Assembly: GCA_003241485.1 (NCBI GenBank)
Contig: QFQD01000003.1
Span: 1-64,000 of the forward strand
DNA from: Ancylobacter novellus
GTDB lineage: Bacteria > Pseudomonadota > Alphaproteobacteria > Rhizobiales > Xanthobacteraceae
Reading direction: 5' to 3'
DNA: 64,000 nt
The notes beneath the pieces are model-generated. The model was not told the DNA's origin, made no database searches, and saw only the letters and a list, made by a program, of their open reading frames with translations. The position numbers were made by a program, and so were the translations under genes. Below, piece after piece: positions 43,043 through 52,180 of this stretch. How positions within the stretch are numbered: the stretch's first letter is position 1; each line of letters begins with the position of its first letter.

Positions 43043-44440
43043 ATGACGGTCTCCCGTCGCAATTTCCTCGGTGCCACCGGTGCGGCGGCGCTGATCAGCG
43101 CGGGCGCGGTCTCCGGCCGCGTCCAGGCGGCCTCGATCCCCGAGGCTGCGACCATGAAAGAAGCGACCATGCAACCGCCTCTCGTCCCAACGAGTGGCCC
43201 AGATTACCAGCCGGTCGTTACCCTCAACGGCTGGACGTTGCCATGGCGGATGAACGGTGACTGGAAGGAGTTTCATCTCGTCGCCGAGCCGGTGGTACGC
43301 GAGTTTGCCCCTGGGATGGTCGGCCATCTATGGGGATACAACGGTCAATCGCCGGGACCAACCATCGAGGCCGTCGAAGGCGACAAGGTCCGGATTTTTG
43401 TCACCAACAAGCTGCCAGAGCACACCACCATCCATTGGCACGGTCAGTTGTTGCCATGCGGCATGGACGGTGTTGGCGGGCTTACCCAGCCGCACATCAA
43501 GCCGGGCAAAACCTTCGTCTACGAGTTCCAGCTGCAGAAGAGCGGCACCTTCATGTATCACCCGCACGCCGATGAAATGGTCCAGATGGCCATGGGCATG
43601 ATGGGCTTCTTCGTGGTGCATCCGAAGGATCCGGCTTTCCGCCGGGTCGACCGCGACTTCGTTTTCCTGATGGCGGCCTATGACATCGATCCCGGCTCCT
43701 ATTTGCCGAAGGTCGCGGAGATGACCGACTTCAACATGTGGACCTGGAACAGCCGGGTCTTTCCGGGCATCGATCACATCGTTGCCGGCAAAGGGGACAA
43801 AGTTCGCATCCGCTTCGGCAACCTGACGATGACCAACCACCCCATCCATATGCACGGCTACGACTTCAAGGTGTCTTGCACCGATGGCGGCTGGGTGCCG
43901 GAGGGGGCGGCGTGGCCCGAAGTTACGATCGACTGCGCTGTCGGCCAGATGCGCGCTTTCGACTTCGTTGCAGACGCACCTGGCGACTGGGCGATCCACT
44001 GCCACAAGTCGCATCACACCATGAACGCCATGGGCCACGATGTGCGCAACTTCATTGGCGTCGACAAGAAAGAGTTCGCCAAGAAGGTCCGCAAGCTCGT
44101 GCCCGACTATATGCCGATGGGCTCGGCCGGCATGGCTGACATGGGTGAGATGGAGATGCCGCTACCCGACAATACCCTGCCGATGATGACGGGCTTCGCT
44201 CAGTTCGGCGCGGTCGAGATGGGCGGCATGTTCTCGGTCGTGAAGGTGCGCGAGGGCCTCGCCGCCAACGACTACAAGGATCCGGGCTGGTTCAAGCACC
44301 CGGAAGGAACGGTTGCCTTCGAGTGGAAGGGCGAGCCGAAAAAGGCCGAACGGGCACCGTCGCCGGCGTTCGACAAGACCAGGACTGCCGAGTTCAACGT
44401 GGTGAAACCCGGCGCTAAATCCCCTCACGACAATCATTGA
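43043..44440 (+). CDS. Multicopper oxidase (CopA-type), Tat-exported
   Basis: 465 residues. Signal: TVSRRNFLGATGAAALISAG (twin-arginine). Copper motifs: TTIHWHGQLLPCGMDG, TFMYHPHADEM, TNHPIHMHGYDF and AIHCHKSHHTMNAMG. A Met-rich C-terminal segment follows (MPMGSAGMADMGEMEMP). It differs from the CueO-like oxidase at 28265 and belongs to the type found next to cupredoxin and CusF-like genes in alphaproteobacterial copper islands. The start ATG at 43043 is preferred because it begins the Tat signal. It probably detoxifies periplasmic Cu(I). Confidence 0.93.
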   Translation: MTVSRRNFLGATGAAALISAGAVSGRVQAASIPEAATMKEATMQPPLVPTSGPDYQPVVTLNGWTLPWRMNGDWKEFHLVAEPVVREFAPGMVGHLWGYNGQSPGPTIEAVEGDKVRIFVTNKLPEHTTIHWHGQLLPCGMDGVGGLTQPHIKPGKTFVYEFQLQKSGTFMYHPHADEMVQMAMGMMGFFVVHPKDPAFRRVDRDFVFLMAAYDIDPGSYLPKVAEMTDFNMWTWNSRVFPGIDHIVAGKGDKVRIRFGNLTMTNHPIHMHGYDFKVSCTDGGWVPEGAAWPEVTIDCAVGQMRAFDFVADAPGDWAIHCHKSHHTMNAMGHDVRNFIGVDKKEFAKKVRKLVPDYMPMGSAGMADMGEMEMPLPDNTLPMMTGFAQFGAVEMGGMFSVVKVREGLAANDYKDPGWFKHPEGTVAFEWKGEPKKAERAPSPAFDKTRTAEFNVVKPGAKSPHDNH

Positions 44441-44451
44441 AAGGAACCTGT

Positions 44452-44922
44452 ATGCCGACAAGAATTTTGCTCACCGCTCTCGCGACCCTGTCGCTGTCGA
44501 CCGCCGCTCTGGCGGACGCCGGCCACTCTCATGGTGATGAACGCGCCTATGGGGTACCCGGCGATCCGGCCAAACCCGGACGTGTCATCCAGGTCACCAT
44601 GCGCGAGACGGACGGAAAGATGGAATTCGTCCCGAGCCGTCTCGAAATCCGCAAAGGGGAGCAGGTCAAGTTCATGCTCCGCAACAATGGCGAGATGGAC
44701 CACGAAGTTGTCCTCGCGACGCTGGAAGAGAACATGAAGCATGCGGTGGAGATGGCGAAGAACCCTGACATGGAGCACGACGATCCCAACGCCAAGCGTC
44801 TTGCGCCGAAGAAAACCGGAGAAATCGTATGGAAATTCACCAAGGCTGGTGAGTTTGACTTTTCCTGCCTGATCCCAGGCCACCGGGAAGCCGGCATGTT
44901 CGGCAAAATCATCGTCAAGTGA
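44452..44922 (+). CDS. Cupredoxin-domain copper-binding protein
   Basis: 156 residues from ATG 44452 (SD AAAGGAA). Signal peptide: ILLTALATLSLSTAALA. The single cupredoxin fold carries type 1 copper ligands: His in EMDHEVVLA, then FSCLIPGHREAGM (Cys, His, Met). A His-rich mature N-terminus (DAGHSHGDE) may also bind metal. It lies 11 bp after the oxidase, so it probably passes copper or electrons between oxidase and efflux system. Confidence 0.9.
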   Translation: MPTRILLTALATLSLSTAALADAGHSHGDERAYGVPGDPAKPGRVIQVTMRETDGKMEFVPSRLEIRKGEQVKFMLRNNGEMDHEVVLATLEENMKHAVEMAKNPDMEHDDPNAKRLAPKKTGEIVWKFTKAGEFDFSCLIPGHREAGMFGKIIVK

Positions 44923-44948
44923 CCGAGCTGAAGCGAAGGAACACAGTG

Positions 44949-45233
44949 ATGCGCAAATTCGTGATGGCCGCAGTAATCGCGGCATTGTCGACTGCCGCCT
45001 TGGCACAAACTGCACCCGTCGATGGGCAGATCACCAAGATCGACGAAGCACAGAGTAAGGTCACGCTTAAGCACGGACCGATCAAAAACCTCGACATGGA
45101 TGGGATGACGATGGTCTTTGCCGTCGCCGACCCGGCAATGCTCAAGGCCGTCAAAATCGGCGATAAGGTCAAGTTCGAGGCGGATCGGGTCAATGGCCGC
45201 CTCACGGTCACGAAGATCGAAAAGGTGAAGTGA
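44949..45233 (+). CDS. cusF: CusF-like periplasmic copper chaperone
   Basis: 94 residues from ATG 44949 (SD AAGGA). Signal peptide: VMAAVIAALSTAALA. CusF-type OB fold: VDGQITKIDEAQSKVTLKHG, MDGMTMVFAVAD and FEADRVNGRLTVTKIEKV. The His and two Met ligands of CusF are present, but the Trp that stacks on Cu(I) in E. coli CusF is replaced here by Met (LDMDGMTM). It would deliver periplasmic Cu(I) to CusB/CusA. Confidence 0.88.
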   Translation: MRKFVMAAVIAALSTAALAQTAPVDGQITKIDEAQSKVTLKHGPIKNLDMDGMTMVFAVADPAMLKAVKIGDKVKFEADRVNGRLTVTKIEKVK

Positions 45234-45250
45234 CATTTCCCGTTGTCTCG

Positions 45251-45272
45251 GGGGAGCGCTGCGGCGCTCCCC
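45251..45272 (+). promoter_or_regulatory. 9-bp GC-rich intercistronic hairpin
   Basis: GGGGAGCGC-TGCG-GCGCTCCCC lies in the 60-bp gap between the CusF-like and DUF411 genes. No T-run follows. It may stabilise the upstream transcript or partly terminate, lowering expression of the genes after it. Confidence 0.6.
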
Positions 45273-45293
45273 ATCGACTGGAGGATCAACGCG

Positions 45294-45764
45294 ATGAACA
45301 TGCATCGAAGACGCATGCTCCTGCTTGCAGGCGTGACGCTGCTTACACCGACGGCCAGGGCCGCCAGCCAACCGTTGGTCACGGTCTACAAGGATCCGTC
45401 CTGCAACTGCTGCAGCGCCTGGGCCGACCACATTGCGAGGGCCAGCTTTCCCACGAAGATCGTCGAGGAGCCAAGGATGAACACAATCAAAGTTCGCTTC
45501 GGGATCCCTTCGGCGCTTTGGTCCTGCCACACGGCCGAGGTCGAAAACTTCCTTCTCGAAGGCCATGTTCCAGCCGCAGCTTTGGCCCGGCTCTTGGCCG
45601 TCCGTCCGTCCGTACGCGGCATCGCTGTTGCCGGCATGCCAGTGGGATCGCCCGGCATGGACGTCGCCGGAATGGAACCCGAGATCTACGACGTGATGGC
45701 TTTTGGTTCCGAAACACCAAGCCTGTTCATGCGCTTCCGCGGCACCAGCCTGATTACGAACTGA
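45294..45764 (+). CDS. DUF411-family metal-binding protein
   Basis: 156 residues from ATG 45294 (SD GGAGGA). Signal: MHRRRMLLLAGVTLLTPTARA. The DUF411 signature is clear: VTVYKDPSCNCCSAWADHI (CxCC metal-binding motif), GIPSALWSCHTAEV, YLVEGHVPA-like NFLLEGHVPA, and GIAVAGMPVGSPGMD. These exported proteins are found in copper-resistance loci and are thought to bind copper. Confidence 0.9.
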   Translation: MNMHRRRMLLLAGVTLLTPTARAASQPLVTVYKDPSCNCCSAWADHIARASFPTKIVEEPRMNTIKVRFGIPSALWSCHTAEVENFLLEGHVPAAALARLLAVRPSVRGIAVAGMPVGSPGMDVAGMEPEIYDVMAFGSETPSLFMRFRGTSLITN

Positions 45765-45774
45765 GCGCACAGGC

Positions 45775-46338
45775 ATGGACGAACAATCGGGGAGCGTTCG
45801 GAAGACAGGCCAGCTAACCAGCGTGGTCCTGATCGCACGCTCTGCGTCGGGCTATTCCGTGCTCCAGCGGGTCCTGCATTGGGGTGTGGTCCTCCTGTGC
45901 TTGGCACAGGTTCCTACATCGTGGGCCATTGCTCGCACCCATATGACGCATGCCTTCATGCAGCCGGCTCCGTTCGACCTCTTCCTGCATCGCGTGCACG
46001 CCTGGAGTGGCTGGCTTATCCTGGCCTTCGCAGTGACCCGCATCGGCCTCAGATATCTCCACGGTGTCCCGTCGCTGCCTGCGGCTTCCTCGCAGATCAC
46101 TCGATGGGGGGCAGCGGTTAGTCACGCGCTGCTGTACGGCCTGCTCTTCGCGCTGCCCATTACTGGCACGGGCGCCATGTATGTGAACAGCGCTGCCTTT
46201 GCCCCAATCCACCGGTTGCTAACGTGGTCACTGCTCACCATCGCGGTCGTTCACGCCGTCGCAGCACTCTGGCACCATCTTGTCCGCCGTGATGAGGTCC
46301 TTCGTCGAATGATCGTCGGTATTCGTACGGCGAAATAG
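45775..46338 (+). CDS. Cytochrome b561-type membrane protein
   Basis: 187 residues with four predicted membrane helices. Candidate haem-ligand His residues: VLQRVLHWGVVLL, LHRVHAWSGWLIL, AVSHALLYGLLF and VVHAVAALWHHLV. It probably moves electrons from quinol in the inner membrane. It starts 10 bp after the DUF411 gene. A possible role is supplying or removing electrons for periplasmic copper redox chemistry. Confidence 0.88.
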   Translation: MDEQSGSVRKTGQLTSVVLIARSASGYSVLQRVLHWGVVLLCLAQVPTSWAIARTHMTHAFMQPAPFDLFLHRVHAWSGWLILAFAVTRIGLRYLHGVPSLPAASSQITRWGAAVSHALLYGLLFALPITGTGAMYVNSAAFAPIHRLLTWSLLTIAVVHAVAALWHHLVRRDEVLRRMIVGIRTAK

Positions 46339-46638
46339 CGAAGGGCTGTTTGAATAAGACTTGAACAAATCAGTTTACCAGGCGGTGCCGCGCGAGCCTC
46401 TCATGGTCCAGCGCGTCAAGCCACGCGGGCTCGGCCGTCGGAGCACGAGGCCGAGATAGATGTCTGGCCCATCGACGAACTTAACCTCAATCAAAGACAT
46501 ACCTCGGGGAACCGGCGATCAAGCAGGTTCGGCACGAAATGGTGCTCACGTTGCTGGCACGCAGGCTGGACTTCGTTGAGCATTCCGCAAGGCGCCATGG
46601 TCTCCCGAAGGCCATGACAAACAGAAGGATCGCGTAGA
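46339..46638. other. 300-bp gap between cytochrome b561 and copB
   Basis: No credible gene is seen. A 41-codon minus-strand ORF (46375-46500) is open but has no ribosome-binding site at useful spacing or known domain. The region should hold the copB promoter; no clear CueR-type box is visible here. Confidence 0.45.
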
Positions 46639-48747
46639 ATGACCTTCAACCGGCCACATGCCCACGATCACAGCGGCTATGCCGATCACGCTGGCGGCCG
46701 GCGGCAGGACGATCATCACACCGATCCCAAGATCGTGGCGGCAGCCGGTTCCAGCCATTCCGAACATGCTGGGCACGGCGGCCACGACCATGGTGCGATG
46801 GTCGCCGACTTTCGGCGCCGCTTCTGGGTCACGCTGGCTCTTACACCACCCGTTCTTCTCCTCTCGCCAATGATCCAGCACTGGCTCGGCCTAGCCGAGA
46901 CATTGGCGTTTCCTGGTGACGGGCTCGTGCTCTTCAGTCTTTCGACGGTCGTCTACATCTATGGCGGCTGGCCATTCCTCACCGGCTTCACATCCGAGCT
47001 GCGCAAAGCGCAGCCCGGAATGATGACCCTGATCGCGCTGGCGATTTCGGCCGCCTACTTCTTCTCGGCCGCCACCACGTTCGGTCTTTCGGGAGAGCCA
47101 TTCTATTGGGAGCTCGTGACTCTGGTCGCGATCATGCTTCTCGGCCACTGGGTCGAGATGCGCTCCGTGATGGGCGCGTCGCGCGCGCTCGAGGAGTTGG
47201 TCCGGCTGCTGCCCGACAGCGCAACCAAGATCGGCGCCGATGGCTCGATGCAAGAGGTTCCCATCTCCGCATTGCAGCCGGGGGATCGGGTTCTCGTTCG
47301 CCCGGGCACCAAGGTACCCGTGGACGGGAAGATCATCGAGGGGTCGTCCGGCTTCAACGAAGCGATGCTGACCGGCGAATCCCGCCCGGTCTCGAAGACG
47401 GTGGGCGCCACCGCCATCGGCGGCGCGATCAACGGCGCCAACGCCGTGACCATCGAGGTGACGGCCACCGGCGATGCCACCTATCTCGCGCAAGTCATCG
47501 ACCTCGTGAAGAAGGCGCAGGCGACGCGATCCAGGACGCAGGACATCGCCAACCGCGCTGCTTCATGGCTTACCTATATCGCTCTCGCCGTCGGCTTCGG
47601 TACGCTCTTCGTCTGGTGGCTCGTTCTTGGCGCGCCGTTTGAATTCGCGATCGAGCGCATGGTGACGGTGATGGTGGTCGCCTGTCCGCATGCGCTCGGG
47701 CTTGCCGTTCCGCTCGTCGTCGCCGTCAGCACCTCGCTCAGCGCCGGAAACGGACTTCTGATCCGGGACCGCGCAGCTTTTGAACGCGCACGCAATCTGA
47801 ACGCGGTGGTCTTCGACAAGACCGGAACGCTGACGGAGGGCCGCTTCGGCGTGAGCGACATCGTGCTGCTCGCCGTCGGTGACGAGAATGAGGAACTCGC
47901 CTTGGCCGCAGCGGCCGAGAGCCAGTCCGAGCATCCGATCGCCCACGGCATCGTCGCCAAGGCCAGGGATCGCAGCTTGACCGTCCCGAAGGCAAACGAG
48001 GTCAGCAACATCACCGGAGAGGGCATCGTCGCAAAGGTCGACGACGCCGATATCCGTATCGTGAGCCCCGGCCACCTTGCAAGGCAGGGCAAGGCGATCG
48101 GCCATGAGCGGCTCAAGCAATTGGAGGCCCAGGGCAAGACGGTGGTCGTCCTCGTCCGCGACGGCGAGCCGCGCGCGCTGTTCGCGCTGGCCGACATCGT
48201 CCGGCCGGAATCGAAGGAGGCCATTGCCGAATTGAAGGCGCTCGGGATCAACTCCGTGATGCTCACCGGCGATGCTAACGGGGTTGCGCAAGCGGTGTCG
48301 GACGAACTGGGCATAGCTGAATATTTTGCCGAGGTTCTACCGGACCAGAAGTCCGAGAAGATCAAGGAACTGCAGGCGCGCGGACTGCAGGTTGCCATGG
48401 TTGGCGACGGCGTAAATGACGCGCCAGCGCTGGTCGTGGCCGATCTCGGGATCGCCATCGGCGCTGGCACCGACGTCGCCGTGGAATCGGCCGACGTCGT
48501 CCTGGTCAGGAGCGATCCGCGCGATGTGGCCGCGATCCTCGGCCTGTCACGCGCCACCTACCGCAAGATGGTGCAGAACCTGATCTGGGCGACCGGTTAC
48601 AACGCAATTGCCATCCCGATGGCGGCGGGCATCACCTTCGGAACGGGTTTCCTGATGACCCCGGCCGTCGCCGCCGTGTTCATGTCGGCCAGCACCGTCA
48701 TCGTCGCCATCAACGCGCAGTTTCTGCGTTTCTACCGGAAGAAATGA
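46639..48747 (+). CDS. copB: CopB-type copper-exporting P-type ATPase (CPH motif)
   Basis: 702-residue P1B ATPase. The N-terminus is His-rich (HAHDHSGYADHAGG, HSEHAGHGGHDHG) instead of carrying CxxC domains. The membrane metal motif is CPH (VVACPHALGLAVP), typical of CopB/P1B-3 pumps. Catalytic motifs: AMLTGES, FDKTGTLTEG (phosphorylated Asp), SEHPIAHG, MLTGDANG and GDGVNDAPAL. It pumps copper from the cytoplasm, possibly Cu(II) or Cu(I). It is 12 bp upstream of the PRPP synthetase gene and may head that operon. Confidence 0.94.
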   Translation: MTFNRPHAHDHSGYADHAGGRRQDDHHTDPKIVAAAGSSHSEHAGHGGHDHGAMVADFRRRFWVTLALTPPVLLLSPMIQHWLGLAETLAFPGDGLVLFSLSTVVYIYGGWPFLTGFTSELRKAQPGMMTLIALAISAAYFFSAATTFGLSGEPFYWELVTLVAIMLLGHWVEMRSVMGASRALEELVRLLPDSATKIGADGSMQEVPISALQPGDRVLVRPGTKVPVDGKIIEGSSGFNEAMLTGESRPVSKTVGATAIGGAINGANAVTIEVTATGDATYLAQVIDLVKKAQATRSRTQDIANRAASWLTYIALAVGFGTLFVWWLVLGAPFEFAIERMVTVMVVACPHALGLAVPLVVAVSTSLSAGNGLLIRDRAAFERARNLNAVVFDKTGTLTEGRFGVSDIVLLAVGDENEELALAAAAESQSEHPIAHGIVAKARDRSLTVPKANEVSNITGEGIVAKVDDADIRIVSPGHLARQGKAIGHERLKQLEAQGKTVVVLVRDGEPRALFALADIVRPESKEAIAELKALGINSVMLTGDANGVAQAVSDELGIAEYFAEVLPDQKSEKIKELQARGLQVAMVGDGVNDAPALVVADLGIAIGAGTDVAVESADVVLVRSDPRDVAAILGLSRATYRKMVQNLIWATGYNAIAIPMAAGITFGTGFLMTPAVAAVFMSASTVIVAINAQFLRFYRKK

Positions 48748-48759
48748 GGAGCATGTTCT

Positions 48760-49806
48760 ATGCGCCTGATCCTTCCTTTGCCTGGAAGCGAAACCTTCGC
48801 CCGCCATCTCACCGAAGCTGGGGGATGGGAGCTCGGCACCGTCGATACACGGCGATTTCCTGACGGCGAGACCTATGTCCGGATTCTGTCCGATGTCGCG
48901 GACCGGCCCGTCGATTTCGTCTGCACCTTGGCGCGGCCGGACGATGGGTTCCTGCGTCTCGTGTTCGCGGCCGATGCGGCCCGGTCGCTCGGCGCGCGCG
49001 AGGTCACGCTCGTTGCGCCCTATCTCGCCTATATGCGACAAGATCGTTGCTTTCTGCCCGGCGAAGCGGTGACCTCAAAGACCTTTGCCCGCCTCGTGTC
49101 CTCGACCTTCAACCGGCTGGTGACCGTCGACCCCCACCTCCATCGCTATCCCGCTCTTTCTGCGCTCTACTCGATCCCCGCAGAGACGCTTCATGCCGCG
49201 CCGCTTCTCGCCGACTGGATCGCGGCCGAGGTGGAGAAGCCACTCATCATCGGGCCGGACGAGGAAAGCGAGCAGTGGGTCTCGGCCATTGCAGCGCGCA
49301 TCGGCGCACCCCATGCCGTTCTACGCAAGACCAGGCACGGTGACCGCAGCGTCGACGTCGAACTCCCCGACCTCTCGCAATGGAGCGGCCTCCGGCCGGT
49401 CCTCGTCGACGACATCGCGTCGTCCGGCGACACGCTAGTTGAAGCCGCCTGTAAGCTCCCGCTCCAGGGATTCGCGCGGCCCATCTGCGCAGTCATCCAT
49501 GGCCTCTTCGCCGAGGGTTCTTACGAACGATTGTTGATCGTCGCCGACAGGATCGTTTCGAGCGATTCTGTCCTACATGCGAGCAACGCCATCCATCTCG
49601 CACCTCTGATCGCCGTCACCCTCTCGGCCCCCCAGAATGTCCCGCAGGATATCGTCCGCCACAGGCGGCCGCCCGAACCGGTCGACGAAGTCGAGCGCGC
49701 AGGCGTCGACTCCTTTCCGGCCAGCGATCCTCCGCCATGGACAAGCAGCGTCAGTCGGACGCGGACGCCGATCCCACGACAAGGAAAAGGTCATAGTGCA
49801 ACATGA
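48760..49806 (+). CDS. prs: Ribose-phosphate pyrophosphokinase (PRPP synthetase), divergent, with C-terminal extension
   Basis: 348 residues. Prs-family features: RRFPDGETYVRI, APYLAYMRQDRCFLPGEA (catalytic flexible-loop region) and the PRPP loop LVDDIASSGDTLV. The usual DLH segment reads VTVDPHLHR. After about residue 300 a tail follows with AGVDSFPASDPPPWTSS, a motif seen in many small bacterial proteins but not in housekeeping Prs. The gene overlaps the phosphoketolase gene by 4 bp. It is likely a secondary copy making or using PRPP in the local pathway. Confidence 0.88.
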   Translation: MRLILPLPGSETFARHLTEAGGWELGTVDTRRFPDGETYVRILSDVADRPVDFVCTLARPDDGFLRLVFAADAARSLGAREVTLVAPYLAYMRQDRCFLPGEAVTSKTFARLVSSTFNRLVTVDPHLHRYPALSALYSIPAETLHAAPLLADWIAAEVEKPLIIGPDEESEQWVSAIAARIGAPHAVLRKTRHGDRSVDVELPDLSQWSGLRPVLVDDIASSGDTLVEAACKLPLQGFARPICAVIHGLFAEGSYERLLIVADRIVSSDSVLHASNAIHLAPLIAVTLSAPQNVPQDIVRHRRPPEPVDEVERAGVDSFPASDPPPWTSSVSRTRTPIPRQGKGHSAT

Positions 49807-52172
49807 GTAAAACGACATTGGACGCGTTCGCGATCTGGCAGAAGGGCTACGGGCCCATTAAGCACAGCGCCGAGACGGTCGAGCGTGTTGCAGCACTGGC
49901 AGAATCGGGACACATGGTACCCGACAGGCTCTACCGGCTACTCGCCGCCGCCGACCGTCTGACCTGCGCGGCAATGTGGACCGTTGTCCACATGACCTAT
50001 GCCCTCCGGGTCGATCTTTCGGGCGCGCCGCTACCGGCGAATGCGTTCAAGCCGACGCCCGAGGGCCATACCGGTGGCTCGCTCAACATGGTTCCTGCTT
50101 TTGTCGGGTATCTCACGGCCAACACGATCACCGCCAAGACCCGCTCCTGGCTGATGGGGCAAGGTCATTGCGTCGCTGCGATCGAAGCCGTCAACGCACT
50201 GACCGGCGACGTCTCGCTGACGCAGAAGGCTCGCTACGACCGAACCGAGAAGGGGCTGTCCCAGCTCGCAGCCGACTTCTATTCCTACGCGATCGATGCG
50301 GAGGGCCGAGCGGCCGTCCCGCTCGGCAGCCATGCCGGTCCCCACACCGCCGGGGCGATCTCCGAGGGCGGCTACCTCGGCTTCGCCGAGGTACAATATG
50401 TGCACATGCCGCTTCCCGGGGAGAGCCTCGTCGCTTTCCTGAGCGACGGCGCTTTCGAGGAGCAGCGCGGATCGGACTGGACGCCCCGCTGGTGGCGCGC
50501 CGAGGAGTCGGGCCTTGCGATCCCCATCATGATCCTCAACGGACGTCGCATCGAGGAGCGCGCGCAGATTGCCCAGCAAGGCGGAACCGACTGGCTCGCG
50601 GCCCATCTTCGCCACAACGGCTTCGATCCCTTCGCGATCGACGGCCGTGATCCGGCCGCGTTCGTCTGGGCGATTCTCACGGCCGAGGAGCGGCTCGGAC
50701 GTTTCGCCGCCGATGCCGACCACAGCTATCCCGCGCCCATCCCCTATGTGATCGCCGAGACGGTCAAGGGGTTCGGCTTTCCAGGCGCCGGCACCAACGC
50801 TGCGCACAACCTTCCGATCGACGGCAATCCGTCGCGCGATGATGCGGCACGAAACGCCTTCAACCAAGCTTCAGCTGCGCTCTTCGTGCCTATCGAAGAG
50901 ATCGATCACGCGGTCGGCGCGCTTGCCGTCCATGACTCGCAGAACCGGCCGCTTGAAAGCCGGCATCCGCTCGCACTGCGACGCCCGCTGTCACCCCAAC
51001 TCCCCGAACCCGAATGGACCCGCGCGGGCGATCCGCCGGATTGCGCCATGCATGCGCTTGACCGCTGGTTCGTACGCGTCCTCGATGCCAATCCGGGCCT
51101 GCGGCCGCGGGTCGGCAATCCCGACGAAATGCGATCCAACCATATGGGCGCCGCGCTCGATCGCCTGCGGCATCGCGTCAACGTCGCCGAGCGCGGGGTA
51201 GCCGAAGCCGTAGATGGCGCCGTCATCACCGCGCTCAACGAGGAAGCAGTTGCAGGTGCGGCGCTCGCCAACAAGGGCGGGCTCAACCTGATCGTCAGCT
51301 ATGAGGCCTTCGCCATGAAAATGCTCGGCGGGCTGCGTCAGGAGATCGTCTTCGCCCGGCGCCAGCGCGAGGTTGGCCGGGAGCCCGGGTGGATCTCGGT
51401 GCCCCTTGTCCTCACCTCCCACACCTGGGAGAACTCCAAGAACGAACAATCGCACCAGGATCCGACGATCGGTGAGGCGCTGCTCGGCGAAATGTCGGAT
51501 ACAGCGCGGGTGCTCTTTCCAGTCGACGGGAACAGCGCCATGGCCGCGCTGCGATCGGTCTACGACGGACGCGGCCAAGTGGCCTGCCTGATCGTATCGA
51601 AGCGCGACATGCCACACCGGCTCGAAGGCGAGGCGGCCAGCCGGTTCGTGACCTTGGGCGCGGCCCATATCGACGGCCATCCCAGCGAAGCCGACCTGCA
51701 ACTGGTGGCGATTGGAGCCTATCAGCTCGAGGAGGCGCTCAAAGCCGCCCAGCGATTGAAGGCACATGGCCGCCGTATCGTCGTAACGGCTGTTTGCGAA
51801 CCCGGCCGCTTCCGTGCGGCGCGCGACCCGATCGAGGCCGCCTTCACCGCGAGCGATGAGGATCTCGCCGCACTGTTTCCACCGCAGCTGTCCCGCGTGA
51901 TCGTCAGCCATACGCGGCCCGAGCCGATGCTCGGCCTGTTGCGCCGGCTGGATGGCGGCCCGACACGGACGGTCGCGCGCGGCTATACCAGCCGTGGCGG
52001 TACGCTCGACGTCGCGGGCATGCTGTTCGCCAATCGCTGCTCCTGGGCGCATCTGATCGATGCAGCGGTCCCGCTTTCGGGCTGGACGCGCGACGACCTG
52101 CTCACGCCCGCCGAGCGCGCCGCCGTCGACGGTCGGGGCAACCCTGCTGATCTTTTCCAACCCGCGATCTGA
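49803..52172 (+). CDS. Divergent phosphoketolase-family (XFP-like) enzyme
   Basis: 789 residues, the usual phosphoketolase length. Family members split xylulose 5-phosphate or fructose 6-phosphate to acetyl phosphate using thiamine diphosphate. Recognisable parts: TPEGHTGGSLNMVPAFVGYL, GSHAGPHTAGAISEGGYLGF and LVLTSHTWENSKNEQSHQDP. The thiamine-binding GDG is SDG here (residues 214-216, LSDGAFEEQ), and the usual EGGELGY reads EGGYLGF. Substrate or activity may therefore differ from standard enzymes. It overlaps prs and lies 8 bp before the metallo-hydrolase. Confidence 0.85.
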   Translation: MSKTTLDAFAIWQKGYGPIKHSAETVERVAALAESGHMVPDRLYRLLAAADRLTCAAMWTVVHMTYALRVDLSGAPLPANAFKPTPEGHTGGSLNMVPAFVGYLTANTITAKTRSWLMGQGHCVAAIEAVNALTGDVSLTQKARYDRTEKGLSQLAADFYSYAIDAEGRAAVPLGSHAGPHTAGAISEGGYLGFAEVQYVHMPLPGESLVAFLSDGAFEEQRGSDWTPRWWRAEESGLAIPIMILNGRRIEERAQIAQQGGTDWLAAHLRHNGFDPFAIDGRDPAAFVWAILTAEERLGRFAADADHSYPAPIPYVIAETVKGFGFPGAGTNAAHNLPIDGNPSRDDAARNAFNQASAALFVPIEEIDHAVGALAVHDSQNRPLESRHPLALRRPLSPQLPEPEWTRAGDPPDCAMHALDRWFVRVLDANPGLRPRVGNPDEMRSNHMGAALDRLRHRVNVAERGVAEAVDGAVITALNEEAVAGAALANKGGLNLIVSYEAFAMKMLGGLRQEIVFARRQREVGREPGWISVPLVLTSHTWENSKNEQSHQDPTIGEALLGEMSDTARVLFPVDGNSAMAALRSVYDGRGQVACLIVSKRDMPHRLEGEAASRFVTLGAAHIDGHPSEADLQLVAIGAYQLEEALKAAQRLKAHGRRIVVTAVCEPGRFRAARDPIEAAFTASDEDLAALFPPQLSRVIVSHTRPEPMLGLLRRLDGGPTRTVARGYTSRGGTLDVAGMLFANRCSWAHLIDAAVPLSGWTRDDLLTPAERAAVDGRGNPADLFQPAI

Positions 52173-52180
52173 AGGCCGCC

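Noticed and set aside
46375..46500. 41-codon minus-strand ORF before copB
   Set aside because: GAGG touches the ATG, which is too close; no family recognised.
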